A DNA stretch of 64,000 bases from Streptomyces qaidamensis (lineage in GTDB: Bacteria > Actinomycetota > Actinomycetes > Streptomycetales > Streptomycetaceae), in assembly GCF_001611795.1 (NCBI RefSeq), contig NZ_CP015098.1:4836001-4900000 (forward strand), read 5' to 3'. The position numbers and the translations under genes are program-made. Shown one piece after another: positions 24,699 through 33,435 of this stretch (the stretch's first letter is position 1; every line of letters starts with the position of its first letter). The notes below the pieces were generated by a model that worked only from the letters and a program-made list of their open reading frames with translations, was not told the origin of the DNA and did not search any database.

Positions 24699-24869
24699 CG
24701 TCCGGCCCTCGGACGTGTCGATGCCGAAGTCGGGAACACCGAGGTGGCCATCCCCACGATCGCGGACGGGGTGGCCGAACCGGAAGAGGCAGCGCGGATC
24801 CAGCTGTTCGGTTTCGAAGAGCCGCCGGTCGGCCCGGTCTTCACCGGCAGGATCGAGGACGGCAGCTGA
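24699..24869 (+). pseudogene. unassigned C-terminal fragment (Calx-beta-like)
   Basis: A 57-codon frame directly after the DUF2690 gene stop reads VGNTEVAIPTIADGVAEPEE, AARIQLFGFEEPPVGPVFTG and then a stop. The pattern of an acidic D-G-x-x-E-P-E-E turn followed by an amphipathic strand resembles the end of Calx-beta domains. There is no start codon or ribosome-binding site. Assignment is tentative. Confidence 0.3.
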
Positions 24870-24934
24870 GGGGTCCCCTCGCCCACCGTTCCGTCGCCAC
24901 AGGACACGAAGCACCACAAGGAACCCCACAACAA

Positions 24935-25003
24935 GGAACCCCCAGGTTGCTGACCTGGGGGTTCCGTATGAAGCGGGTGATGCGAACCGAACTCGCGCTC
25001 TAG
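24935..25003 (-). repeat. diverged copy of the tRNA-Gly 3' end plus its terminator
   Basis: This stretch matches 33402-33475 (terminator hairpin and 3' third of tRNA-Gly) in the same order and strand. A hairpin GGAACCCCCAGG/CCTGGGGGTTCC with the same TTGCTGA-type loop is at 24935-24965. Bases 24969-25003 then resemble the acceptor (CACCCGC) and T-arm (GCGCGAGTTCG), but with substitutions. No D-arm or anticodon arm is present, so it is not a tRNA. It could be an old integration-site duplicate. Confidence 0.65.
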
Positions 25004-25091
25004 AGGGCCGAGGACCTGCCCGACGTGGTCCTGAGCGTCGTACGGGCAGCGCCGGGCATCAACAACGACCCGAACCGTCCGCAGCCTCCGC

Positions 25092-25667
25092 TCACCGCCC
25101 CGGTCCCGCCAAGGCGTACGCCGCGGTGCCGACGACCGCGAGGACCAGGGCCGTCCAGGTGCCCGCCGCCGTACCGGGCGGCAGCAGCATCCAGGACGCC
25201 ACCTGCATCGGCACACTCGTGGCGGGCGGGGCGAAGAACGAGAACGCGAGCCAGGCGAACGGCAGTGTCCACGCGAACTGCCCGCCCCAGAGCGCCGCGC
25301 CCAGGGCGACCAGCCCCATCAGGCCGGCGCTGTCCCGGACGACGAACGCGGTGGTGGCCATGCCCTCGCCCATCGCCTGCACGGCCAGCAGCACCGTGCC
25401 GACGACCGCCCCGCCGAGCAGCACGTGCGCCGCTCTGCGGTGCGCCCAGCGGATCGCGGCCGTCCGGTCCAGCGCGAGGTCCTGCCCGCTGAGCCCGACC
25501 GAGACCGCCATCGCCGCCGCGGCGAGGACGAGCGCGGCCGGCCGCGGATCCCCCGGCCCCCCGCTGCCGTCCCGGGCGAGCGCCCACACCGCCACCGCGC
25601 TGATCACCACCGCGGCGAGCGACGCGGGTATCTGACGCGAGCGCGCGTACAGCGTCAGCCATCTCAC
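25092..25667 (-). CDS. membrane component of the sigma-linked ABC transporter
   Basis: 191 residues with about six hydrophobic helices (for example ASLAAVVISAVAVWALA, VLLGGAVVGTVLLAVQAM, GLMGLVALGAALWGGQFAWT). GTG 25667 overlaps the stop of the permease gene, so it is the last gene of the five-gene minus-strand operon. Its architecture fits a small ABC-2-type permease or accessory membrane protein. No specific family is recognised. The substrate is unknown. Confidence 0.75.
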   Translation of the reverse strand: MRWLTLYARSRQIPASLAAVVISAVAVWALARDGSGGPGDPRPAALVLAAAAMAVSVGLSGQDLALDRTAAIRWAHRRAAHVLLGGAVVGTVLLAVQAMGEGMATTAFVVRDSAGLMGLVALGAALWGGQFAWTLPFAWLAFSFFAPPATSVPMQVASWMLLPPGTAAGTWTALVLAVVGTAAYALAGPGR

Positions 25668-27061
25668 CGGGACGCACCGCCCTTCAGCGCGTCGAACGCG
25701 TCGCCCTTGCAGGAGAACGCGGCGGTACGCATCGCGTTGATCCGCGAGAGCTGCTCGGCCCGCGGAAGCGCCTTGAGTTCCTTCCACACCGGGCGGGTCG
25801 CGGCGTCGACCTCGCGGCGCAAACCCCCTGCCTCTGTGCCGGGAAGCGGCCTGAGGCCCCCGAGGACCCAGCCCGCCGCGACGGTCTGCGCGTATTCGTC
25901 GTTCCCGAAGCCGCTCCAGCCGACGGCAGTGCACCCCGGCACCATGCCCTTGGCGATCAGGGCCCAGGTCAGCTCCTCGCCCTTCGCGGCGGCGATGATC
26001 TCGTCGTCGAAGTCGAAGAGCACGGTCTCGCGGGACCACCGCGGCGTGGAGCCCTCCGGCAGTACGGCGGTGTTCTCCCGGACCGAGACCGGCGCCTGGC
26101 CGCCCAGGGCGCCGTGCAGCAGGCGCAGCGCCTCCTCACCGGGACCCGCCAGGTCGGCGAGTCGCGCCTGGTGCGCCTTCGTCACGCACACCGATCCGTC
26201 GCACACCAGCTCCGCGGCGGCTTCGTCGACGACGTACATCCGGCGAGGGTCGGAAGGGAGGACGAGCAGGGCGAGTGCCACGCCCGCCAGGACGGGCGTC
26301 AGGGCGATCAGCCGGGCGCGCGGGGTCGCGGCGACCAGCAGCGCGAAGCCGGTCGCGGCCATGCCGAGCAGCCAGATCGTCTGCCCGACGTGCACAGAGG
26401 CGGAGAGCGTGACGAGCACATCGCGCACCTCCTGCACCGCCGGTGACAGCAGGGAGACCCGGTTCGGCTCCGTGCTCGTGATCCCCGTCGCCGTGGTCGT
26501 CTCCGTCCGGCCGGGCGACATGTACATGAGAGCCGTGAACACCAAGGCGCCCATGGCCAGCGCGGGCGGGGTGAGCGCGGACGGCAGGGCCCGCCCGGCC
26601 CCCATGCCCAGCACGGCCCCCGCGACGAGGAAGAGTGCCCCCACCAGCGAGATCGGCAGCCACCCGAGGTGCGTGTACTCGGTGTGGGCCAGCACCTGGA
26701 CCCCGCCCACGAGGACGAGGAGCGCGAAGGCCGAGGCCAGCGTGAGCGTCGTCGTCCCCGCCACCGTGGCCGCGCGGTGCCAGGCCGGCCGCGGCGTACT
26801 CGTCAGCAGCTCGGACATCTTCGAGCGGTGGTCGCGCAGGCCCTGCAGCGCCCCGAGCCCCACGGCCAGCGGCCACAGGTAGAACAGCAGGGAGCGGGTC
26901 CACATCGCCAGGGACGTCCACTGGGCCGTCCACGCCGTGGTGCCCTGCCACCACACGGCGCCCAGCAGGTACAGGAACGCCAGCGCCGTCGTCAGGACCA
27001 CGGCGCCGGCCCACGGGGCGACGGAGCGCTTCAGCTCGATGTGCACGACACGGATATTCAC
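25664..27061 (-). CDS. ABC-2-type permease with large extracytoplasmic C-terminal domain
   Basis: 465 residues. The first 290 contain about seven hydrophobic helices (AGAVVLTTALAFLYLLGAVW, VAGTTTLTLASAFALLVLVG, ALSVLLVLPS-type final helix). Residues about 290-465 are soluble with a Cys pair in LVCDGSVC and a further Cys near the end (FSCKGDAFD), probably outside the cell. It is the membrane partner of the ATPase encoded just upstream; their genes overlap (TGGTGA). GTG 27061 has AGGGG upstream. The solute is not predictable. Confidence 0.8.
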   Translation of the reverse strand: MNIRVVHIELKRSVAPWAGAVVLTTALAFLYLLGAVWWQGTTAWTAQWTSLAMWTRSLLFYLWPLAVGLGALQGLRDHRSKMSELLTSTPRPAWHRAATVAGTTTLTLASAFALLVLVGGVQVLAHTEYTHLGWLPISLVGALFLVAGAVLGMGAGRALPSALTPPALAMGALVFTALMYMSPGRTETTTATGITSTEPNRVSLLSPAVQEVRDVLVTLSASVHVGQTIWLLGMAATGFALLVAATPRARLIALTPVLAGVALALLVLPSDPRRMYVVDEAAAELVCDGSVCVTKAHQARLADLAGPGEEALRLLHGALGGQAPVSVRENTAVLPEGSTPRWSRETVLFDFDDEIIAAAKGEELTWALIAKGMVPGCTAVGWSGFGNDEYAQTVAAGWVLGGLRPLPGTEAGGLRREVDAATRPVWKELKALPRAEQLSRINAMRTAAFSCKGDAFDALKGGASR

Positions 27062-27864
27062 CAAGTACCCCTTACCTGCTGGGGGTTGAGCAGCAGCGCC
27101 GAGTAGCCGCGCTCCAGCGGACTGTCGCCCGCATGCTCGGGGCCACCCGCCGCGGCCAGTTCGTCCGGGGTGCCCTGGAAGACCGACCGGCCCTCGGCGA
27201 AGAGCACCACGTCGGTGCAGGCGGCGGCGACGTCCTCGACCAGATGGGTCGAGACGAGCACGCAGGTGTCCGTCCCCAACTCCTGAAGCAGCTCGCGAAA
27301 ACGTAGCCGTTGCGCCGGGTCCAGGCCGGCCGTCGGCTCGTCCAGCAGCAGGATCGACGGGTCGTTGACGATGGCCTGGGCGATTCCGGCCCGCCGCACC
27401 ATGCCGCCCGACAGGGCCTTCATCCGCTCGTCGGCGCGGTCCGCCAGACCGACCCGCTCCACGGCGCGCTGGACAGCCCCGGGGATGTCCGCCCTGGGCA
27501 CCTCCTTCAGCCACGCCATGTACTCGACGAACTCGCGCACCGTGAAGCGTTTGTAGTAGCCGAACTCCTGAGGCAGGTAGCCGATCCGGCGGCGCAGCGC
27601 ACGGTGCTCGCGCATGCCGCCCGCGGACTCGCCGAGCAGCTCCAGAGTGCCCTCGGTGGGGCGCAGTACGGTGGCCAGCGTCCGGATGAGGGTGGTCTTG
27701 CCCGCCCCGTTGGGGCCGAGCAGACCGTGTACGCCGGTGCCCAGCGACAGGTCGAGCCCGTCGACCGCCATCCGTTTCCTGCCGACCCTGACTTTCAGCC
27801 CGGTGGCCTGGATCTGCCAGGCGTAGGCCGTCGGCGCGATGTCGGCCGCGCTCACCGCGGTCAT
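27058..27864 (-). CDS. ABC transporter ATP-binding protein
   Basis: 268 residues with complete nucleotide-binding motifs: Walker A GPNGAGKTTL, Q-loop region IGYLPQEFGYYKRFTVREF, signature LSGGM, Walker B ILLLDEPTAGLD and the switch His in VSTHLVEDV. The C-terminal 30 residues are a short extension. It energises the two membrane proteins encoded downstream. ATG 27864 has AAGGAC upstream; ATG 27894 is an alternative that overlaps the anti-sigma stop. Third gene of the operon led by the ECF sigma factor. Confidence 0.92.
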   Translation of the reverse strand: MTAVSAADIAPTAYAWQIQATGLKVRVGRKRMAVDGLDLSLGTGVHGLLGPNGAGKTTLIRTLATVLRPTEGTLELLGESAGGMREHRALRRRIGYLPQEFGYYKRFTVREFVEYMAWLKEVPRADIPGAVQRAVERVGLADRADERMKALSGGMVRRAGIAQAIVNDPSILLLDEPTAGLDPAQRLRFRELLQELGTDTCVLVSTHLVEDVAAACTDVVLFAEGRSVFQGTPDELAAAGGPEHAGDSPLERGYSALLLNPQQVRGTW

Positions 27865-27886
27865 CTGTGATGGTCCTTTCCGATGG

Positions 27887-28705
27887 TCATGCATGGGCTC
27901 CCAGCACCGAGTACGCGCCCCTGCGGGCGATCAGGACACCGATGCCGAGCGCGAGGAGCAGCCCCCACACAGGCAGACCGCCCGTCTCCAGGGCGAAGGT
28001 CGTACGGCTGGCGGCCAGCGTCGGCGCCACGATGACGGCGGCCCACACGGCCACCAGTGCGACGGCGGCACGGGTCACGCCGACGACACCGCCGAGCGCC
28101 AGGGCCGCGGTGGTGAACGCCAGACAGGGCAGCAGCCACTGCGCGGCCGCCACCCCCGTCACCCATCCACCCACCAGCAGCGCGGGGACGACCACGGCGA
28201 GCACGGACGCGGTTCGCCGCAGCACCAGGTACAGTCCCGCCCTCGGCGCGGACGCCGTCAGCTCGTACGCCGGGTCCAGGCCGCGTGACCAGGACGCCGC
28301 GACGCCGAGCACGGGCAGCACCGGGGCGAGCAGCAGCACCAGCGACACATCACCGGAGCCCGAGCCGACCACGTCCAGCAGCAGCGCGATCAGCGTCACG
28401 CCCACGGCCATGGCCAGCCACGGCACCATCACCGGCGTCATCCACACCGACAGCCGCGCCGACCAGCGCCGCCGTGGCGGCATCGGGACGGCTGTGGCCA
28501 GCTGGGGTTCCAGGCCGGACCACACGGTGTCGACCAGCACCGCCACGGCGGGCGCCTCGGTCGTGAGGGCGGCCGACAGCCGGTCACGGCACTCCCGGCA
28601 CGCCTCCAGATGGGACTCCAGGGCCCACACCTCGTCGGCGGCGATGTCCGTGTCGCCGCGTGCGTAACCGTCGATGATCCGCATCGACGCGTGTTCCACG
28701 TTCAT
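27887..28705 (-). CDS. zinc anti-sigma-type membrane protein
   Basis: 272 residues. The N-terminal 50 residues hold the zinc anti-sigma signature H-x3-C-x2-C in ESHLEACRECRDRL. The rest forms about six membrane helices (MTPVMVPWLAMAVGVTLIAL, VLRRTASVLAVVVPALLVGG and others). Such proteins hold ECF sigma factors at the membrane and release them on a signal. Its ATG overlaps the sigma stop (ATGA), which is the usual arrangement of a sigma/anti-sigma pair. The multi-span membrane part is larger than in most anti-sigma proteins and may sense transport by the adjacent ABC system; that is inference. Confidence 0.85.
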   Translation of the reverse strand: MNVEHASMRIIDGYARGDTDIAADEVWALESHLEACRECRDRLSAALTTEAPAVAVLVDTVWSGLEPQLATAVPMPPRRRWSARLSVWMTPVMVPWLAMAVGVTLIALLLDVVGSGSGDVSLVLLLAPVLPVLGVAASWSRGLDPAYELTASAPRAGLYLVLRRTASVLAVVVPALLVGGWVTGVAAAQWLLPCLAFTTAALALGGVVGVTRAAVALVAVWAAVIVAPTLAASRTTFALETGGLPVWGLLLALGIGVLIARRGAYSVLGAHA

Positions 28706-29232
28706 GCCAGCGCCTTCCGCATCGCGATCCGGGCCCGGCGGGCACGGGTCTTGACCGTCCCCTCGGGCAGCCCCAGCAGGACCGCGGTCTCCCGGACGGA
28801 CAGCCCGTCGAGCACCATGGCCTGCAGTACCTGTCTGAGCTCCGGCGCGAGGCGCCGCAGTGCGTCCCCGACGTCACCGCCGACGGTCGCCGCGAGCGCC
28901 TCCTCCTCGGCGGCGGGCGCCATGGGCTGAACGGCGGCCGCGGGCGGCGGCTCCGCGTGGTGGGCGCGGCGCCGGAACGCGTCGACGAGACGGCGTGACG
29001 CGATCGTCCACAGCCAGCCGACGGCCGTCCCTCCCACCGCGGTTCCGGCGAACGCGCCCGCCGCGCGCCACACCGCCAGATACGTCTCCTGCATGACCTC
29101 GGCGACGATCTGCTCGTCCGCGCAGCGGCGGCGCAGGCGCACCGCCAGCCACGGCGCGGTGCGCCGGTACAACTCCTCGAACGCGGCCAGGTCACCCCTG
29201 GCCACGAGCCGGACGAGATGCTCCTCGTCCAT
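28702..29232 (-). CDS. ECF (sigma-70 family) sigma factor
   Basis: 176 residues with sigma region 2 (LAAFEELYRRTAPWLAVRLR, DEQIVAEVMQETYLAVWRAA) and region 4 helix-turn-helix (LSVRETAVLLGLPEGTVKTR). Regions 1 and 3 are absent, as in group IV factors. ATG 29232 follows GGGGGAC. It leads a five-gene operon encoding its putative anti-sigma protein and an ABC transporter. A sequence resembling an ECF promoter stands 39-68 bases upstream, so it probably transcribes its own operon. Confidence 0.92.
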   Translation of the reverse strand: MDEEHLVRLVARGDLAAFEELYRRTAPWLAVRLRRRCADEQIVAEVMQETYLAVWRAAGAFAGTAVGGTAVGWLWTIASRRLVDAFRRRAHHAEPPPAAAVQPMAPAAEEEALAATVGGDVGDALRRLAPELRQVLQAMVLDGLSVRETAVLLGLPEGTVKTRARRARIAMRKALA

Positions 29233-29270
29233 GTCCCCCGGCGCCTTCCTGCCTTTTCTCACACCCACTA

Positions 29271-29298
29271 GACGCCCCGCCCGTACGGCAGGTTTTCC
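29271..29298 (-). promoter_or_regulatory. putative ECF-type autoregulatory promoter
   Basis: On the minus strand GGAAAACC (29291-29298) is followed after 16 bases by CGTC (29271-29274) and then TAG. This matches the general ECF pattern of an AAC-containing -35 and a CGTC -10. The distance to ATG 29232 is 38 bases. Recognition by the adjacent sigma factor is inferred from position. Confidence 0.5.
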
Positions 29299-29326
29299 CC
29301 TCAGCGTGACACCCGTCACACGTGGG

Positions 29327-29500
29327 CAACTCGGCCTCTCCGCCTCCGTGCTGAGCAAGCACGCCACCGTGCTGGTGGGTGCCGGCTACGTCGAGCAGCG
29401 CAAGGCCGTCCGCGACACCCGGCAGCGAGTGTGGCTCCGGCTGACCCGGCGAGGCCGGGACGCATATCAGGGGCACCTTGCGGCACTGCGGGCGATAGTG
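29327..29500 (+). pseudogene. fragment of a winged-helix (MarR-like) regulator
   Basis: 58 codons read QLGLSASVLSKHATVLVGAG, YVEQRKAVRDTRQRVWLRLT and RRGRDAYQGHLAALRAIV. This is the recognition helix, wing and final helix of a short transcriptional regulator (the winged-helix family with the S-D/A-S-V-x-S-K-H motif). The N-terminal helices are missing, and the frame runs on into an unrelated protein end. A relic. Confidence 0.6.
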
Positions 29501-29620
29501 GGGCCGTCGGATCCGGCTCTCTGGCCGGCACCTCGCTTGGTACGCCGAGAAGGGTCCCGAGGGCCTGTTATTCGTGGGGGAGAAGGTGGCGCGCTCCGGC
29601 AAGACCCCGGAGACGAGCCG

Positions 29621-29935
29621 ATCGCGCTGCCGCTGTCGGTGATCCGCTTCTCCCCGGTGCTGACCCTCTCCGGCACGGCGAGGGCGGGCAAGCGGTTCGA
29701 GGTGCCCTTCAGCATCGAGCGAGCGGCCGCCGGACAGCTGCCGGAGAAGCTCGCCTTCGAGGTCTCGTACGACGAGGGCACCACGTGGCAGCCCACCAAG
29801 ACCGTCGGCGGCACGCACCTGTCGCTCACGCACCCGGCGAAGGCGGGCTCCGTCTCGCTGCGGGCCAAGCTGACCGACCGCAAGGGCAACACGCTGGTCC
29901 AGACGATCGAACGCGCCTACCTCACGACCAAGTAG
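29621..29935 (+). pseudogene. C-terminal fragment of a secreted S8 serine protease
   Basis: About 105 codons with the beta-sandwich end of Streptomyces subtilisin-type exoproteases: VIRFSPVLTLSGTARAGKRF, LAFEVSYDEGTTWQPTKTVG, GSVSLRAKLTDRKGNTLVQT and a final I-E-R-A-Y. No catalytic domain, signal or start is present. It is in the same frame as the winged-helix fragment with 40 unrelated codons between them, so two gene remains were joined. A strong terminator follows. Confidence 0.65.
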
Positions 29936-29953
29936 GCGCCTGCCCCGCACACG

Positions 29954-29997
29954 GCCTCGCCCGAGGCGGCTTCGACGCCGCCCCGGGCGAGGCATTT
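29954..29997 (+). terminator. strong hairpin with T-tract
   Basis: Nested stem GCCTCGCCCG ... CGGGCGAGGC with an inner GGCGGC/GCCGCC stem, followed by ATTTTCG. It stands 18 bases after the stop of the protease fragment and is the surviving terminator of that gene. Confidence 0.85.
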
Positions 29998-30384
29998 TCG
30001 TGAGGCACAGCGGCCATCTCGCTCGGACCGCTGTTGGCTCGTCGCGCCGGGCAAGGATGTCGCCGGCCACGTCCGGAAAGTCGATCGAGACGGGGGACAA
30101 CTCGTCGCTGAGCTCTTTGAGCTGGCGTGTGATGTTTTCGTGTCGTGGTGCGGGTCGATCATTGCGAAGGTTTGTGGGAGCTCCGCTGCCAGTCGCGGGA
30201 CTCCGGTGAGTCCTCGACCGACGCCCGCGGCCCACGGTCCCAACTCGGCAGCCGGATCTCGGCGTCGTCACGGCGGGCGGACGCCTCCAGTTGGTGCAGT
30301 CACACAAAAATTCAACGCGAAACGACAGAAGCATTGACCCGTCGTTTCCCTCACCCCTACCTTCTGACCGACTCACCGAACTCG
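29998..30384. other. intergenic region before the alpha-galactosidase gene
   Basis: Short frames on both strands (for example 29917-30243 minus) have no motif or ribosome-binding site that I can support. Nothing further called. Confidence 0.35.
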
Positions 30385-30464
30385 GTCCGGTATATCGGAC
30401 AAGGGTGGTGGTGGCCGCGCAGGGCGTGGCCCCCGGAGCCCTCTCTCACGGCTCCCCGGGGGCC
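30385..30464 (+). promoter_or_regulatory. palindrome and leader hairpin before the GH27 gene
   Basis: Two structures stand in the leader region. GTCCGGTATATCGGAC (30385-30400) is an inverted repeat with an AT centre, possibly an operator or promoter element. GGCCCCCGGAGCC/GGCTCCCCGGGGGCC (30428-30464) is a stable hairpin ending 52 bases before ATG 30517, which may stabilise the mRNA or act as an attenuator. Function is inference. Confidence 0.4.
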
Positions 30465-30516
30465 GGCGGCCTGGCAAGGGCAGCGTTCTTCCCCCTTCCT
30501 TCCCCTGGAGTGCCGC

Positions 30517-32517
30517 ATGTTCCACAATCCCGCACGAAGATGGACCAGACGCATCACCGCCCAGGTCCTCGCCGTCGGGCTCGCCGTCTTGGGTCTGGCG
30601 TCCCTCGACCGGCAGGAGCCGTCGGTGCCCCTGTCCGCGGAACCGGCCGCTGTGAGCACCAGTCAGATCGGTGTCACCCCGCCGCCGATGGGCTGGGCGT
30701 CCTGGAACAGCTTCTTCAGCAGCATCGACCACAACGTCATCAAGCAGCAGGCCGATGCCCTGGTCTCCTCGGGCATGGCGGCGGCCGGCTACAAGTACGT
30801 CAACCTCGACGACGGCTGGTGGCAGGGTCAGCGGGACGCGAACGGCAACATCGTCGTCGACGAAAAGCTGTGGCCCGGCGGCATGAAGGCGATCGCCGAC
30901 TACATCCACAGCAAGGGCCTGAAGGCCGGCATCTACACCGACGCGGGCAAGCAGGGCTGCGGCTACTACTTCCCCACCACCCGCCCGGCCGCCCCCAACA
31001 CCGGCATGGAGGGCCACTACCAGCAGGACCTGGAGACCTTCCAGCGCTGGGGCTTCGACTACGTCAAGCTCGACTTCTGCGGCGGCCGCGTGGAGGGCCT
31101 GAACCAGGAGACCACGTACAAGGCGATCTCCGCCGCGAACGAGGCCGCCTCCGCGGTCACCGGCCGCAAGCTCGTGCTGTCCTACTGCGAGTGGGGCACC
31201 GGACTGCCGTGGAACTGGGCCACCGGCTACGGCGATCTGTGGCGCACCAGCGACGACGTCCTCTTCTTCAAGGAGACGCCGGGCCTGACCAAGATGTACC
31301 GCAACTTCGACCAGGCGCTGCAGCCCGCGGCCCAGCACACCGGCTACTACAACGACCCCGACATGCTGATGGTCGGCCTGAACGGTATGACCGCCGCGCG
31401 CAACCGGCTGCACATGAGCCTGTGGTCGATCGCCGGCGCCCCGCTGCTGGCAGGCAACAACGTGGCCACGATGAGCACCGAGACCCGCGACATCCTCACC
31501 AACCCCGAGGTCCTCGCCATCAACCAGGACCCGCGCGGTCTGCAGGGCGTCAAGGTCGCCGAGGACACCCGGAACCTGCAGGTGTACGGCAAGGTGCTCT
31601 CCGGCACCGGCAAGCGCGCGGTGATGCTGTTCAACCGCACCGGCTCCGCCGCGAACATCACCGTGCGCTGGGCCGACCTCGGCCTCACCTCGGCCTCCGC
31701 CACCGTGCGCAACGCCTGGACCCGCACCGGCGCCGGCTCCTTCGCCACCAGCTACACCACCTCCGTCCCGGCGAACGACGCGGTGCTGCTGACCGTCTCC
31801 GGCACCGAGGCATCCGGCACCACCGTCGAGGACACCGCAACCGCCACCACCCCGACGTTCGGCAACGTCACCGCCACGTCGGCGGGCACCAAGCTGGTGG
31901 ACATCACCTACGCCAACGGCGGCAGCACCGCACGTAAGGCCACCATCCAGGTGAACGGCCAGTTCAAGTACGTCGTGTCCTTCCCGCCGACCGGCTCGGC
32001 CACCACCTACCGCACCGTCTCCGTGCTCGCACACCTGGCCAAGGGCACGAACGCCGTGAACTTCGCCGCGGTCTCCGGCAGCCCAGCACCCGACATCGAC
32101 GCCCTCCGAGTCCAGGCCATCCCCGGCACCGACGGCGCAGCCCTCGTCGGCTCCCCCTCCAAGCGCTGCGTGGACATCGACAAGAACACCTATGTCAACG
32201 CCACCCAGGCACAGATCTGGGACTGCTCCGGCGGCCGCAACCAGGCCTTCACCAAGACCTCGCGCGGCGAACTCGTCGTCTACGGCAACAAGTGCCTCGA
32301 CGCCGACAACAACGGCACCACCAACGGCACCAAGGTCATCATCTGGGACTGCACAGGCGGCACGAACCAGAAGTGGACCGTGAACTCGAACGGCACCATC
32401 ACCAACAACCTCTCCGGCCTCTGCCTGGACGCCTCGAACGCGGCGACCGCAAACGGCACCAAGCTGATCCTGTGGACCTGCAACGGCCAGAACAACCAGA
32501 AGTGGACCCTCACCTGA
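30517..32517 (+). CDS. secreted alpha-galactosidase (GH27) with CBM35-like and ricin-type lectin domains
   Basis: 666 residues. A signal peptide (about 1-45) is followed by a GH27 barrel (about 52-330) starting TPPPMGWASWNSF and containing VNLDDGWW, DYVKLDFCGG (nucleophile Asp186) and LWRTSDDV (acid/base probably Asp247). A C-terminal beta domain (to about 425), a CBM35-like galactose-binding module (about 435-535) and a ricin B-type beta-trefoil (about 540-666, with QxW repeats NQAFT, NQKWT) follow. It removes terminal alpha-linked galactose or arabinopyranose from plant polysaccharides. ATG 30517 has GGAG upstream. A perfect terminator follows. Confidence 0.95.
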   Translation: MFHNPARRWTRRITAQVLAVGLAVLGLASLDRQEPSVPLSAEPAAVSTSQIGVTPPPMGWASWNSFFSSIDHNVIKQQADALVSSGMAAAGYKYVNLDDGWWQGQRDANGNIVVDEKLWPGGMKAIADYIHSKGLKAGIYTDAGKQGCGYYFPTTRPAAPNTGMEGHYQQDLETFQRWGFDYVKLDFCGGRVEGLNQETTYKAISAANEAASAVTGRKLVLSYCEWGTGLPWNWATGYGDLWRTSDDVLFFKETPGLTKMYRNFDQALQPAAQHTGYYNDPDMLMVGLNGMTAARNRLHMSLWSIAGAPLLAGNNVATMSTETRDILTNPEVLAINQDPRGLQGVKVAEDTRNLQVYGKVLSGTGKRAVMLFNRTGSAANITVRWADLGLTSASATVRNAWTRTGAGSFATSYTTSVPANDAVLLTVSGTEASGTTVEDTATATTPTFGNVTATSAGTKLVDITYANGGSTARKATIQVNGQFKYVVSFPPTGSATTYRTVSVLAHLAKGTNAVNFAAVSGSPAPDIDALRVQAIPGTDGAALVGSPSKRCVDIDKNTYVNATQAQIWDCSGGRNQAFTKTSRGELVVYGNKCLDADNNGTTNGTKVIIWDCTGGTNQKWTVNSNGTITNNLSGLCLDASNAATANGTKLILWTCNGQNNQKWTLT

Positions 32518-32539
32518 CCTACGCCGCCGCGGCGTGATG

Positions 32540-33178
32540 TCACCGGGCCGCCCACGAACCAGATCCCGGCAACCGAACCTCCGGTTGCCGGGATCTGCCG
32601 GCCCGAAGCCGAACGCAGGGATCTCGCGCATGGCGTCCGCACCACTGCATCACCCCGCGTCGACAACTCGCGGTGATCGACGCCCTGGCCGGCCTCGGCG
32701 GGCCCCATCGCAAAGCCGTCAGCGCCAGGGCCGTGCTCTTTGAAGTCCGTCGCCGGAGCGGCCGGATTCCGGGCGTTACTGCGTTTTCCGGGGTGGCACC
32801 GGGGTGGTGGAACATCGGGATGAGGATGTCCTTGACGTCGTTCTCCAGGGTCGACATCCACGTGTTGTTGCAGTGCTGGCAGACAGGTGTCGTCGGCCAG
32901 CTCATACGCCGCCGTTTCGGGTCCGTGCTCCGGATGCCGTGTCGCTTCGTCTCGCGCACGGGCCACTTGGGGCAGATGTCCTCGTCCGTGGGCTGCCCTT
33001 GCGGGTCCAAGCAGAAGGGGCAGCGGCCAGATGGAGCCGGCAACCAATTCTCGTGCGCGCGGTTGCCGATGGTCGGTTCGAGGTTCACCACGGCCAGGTC
33101 GTCCGCCAGTTGGGCTCTGCGCACGCGTAGAAGCGCAACGGCGGTTGCGAGACAGGACCTGTGCGCCGCGCCCAGCAT
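32540..33178 (-). pseudogene. degenerate Cys-rich HNH-like protein
   Basis: A minus-strand frame contains CPFCLDPQGQPTDEDICPKW, then TPVCQHCNNTWMSTLENDVK. This resembles the Streptomyces family with C-x2-C ... E-D-x-x-P-K-W ... C-x2-C-N-x-x-W-M-S, an HNH-endonuclease-like zinc fold. After about residue 150 the similarity ends (the usual W-A-x-K-T-A-L helix reads RTSKSTALALTAL) and the frame continues with unrelated, Arg-rich sequence over the terminator of the neighbouring gene. No good start or ribosome-binding site. Probably a broken mobile-type gene. Confidence 0.45.
32561..32596 (+). terminator. terminator after the GH27 gene
   Basis: Perfect 15-base stem AGATCCCGGCAACCG/CGGTTGCCGGGATCT with a 6-base loop, 43 bases after the stop. 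Confidence 0.85.
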
Positions 33179-33401
33179 GTACAGCTGCTCGTCGTCCGGC
33201 GGAGGCGGGGGTCCGCGAATGCGCGGCCCACGCCGACTCGTGTCCCGATCAGCCAGCTACCGAAGGTGTGCGTCTCAGGATTCGAGACGCCCGGCGTCCG
33301 CGATTCCCGCAGCGGCGTCTGAGCGTCACGGAAAGGGCGCCCTGTCTGCACTTGGGGCACACGGAGGGCACACCACCCCCGAATTGGACTAGACAATAAA
33401 C

Positions 33402-33430
33402 AAACCCCCAGGCTGCTGACCTGGGGGTTT
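33402..33430 (-). terminator. terminator of tRNA-Gly
   Basis: Perfect 11-base stem AAACCCCCAGG/CCTGGGGGTTT with a 7-base loop just beyond the tRNA 3' end; on the minus strand it is followed by TTATTG. Confidence 0.85.
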
Positions 33431-33435
33431 CACTA

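Noticed and set aside
24969..25003. A second tRNA gene
   Set aside because: Only acceptor and T-arm-like bases are present; D-arm and anticodon arm are absent and stems have mismatches.
25003..33435. A recent genomic island bounded by att sites
   Set aside because: No integrase or transfer genes, and the two tRNA-end copies are too different for a recent event; kept only as a possible old relic.
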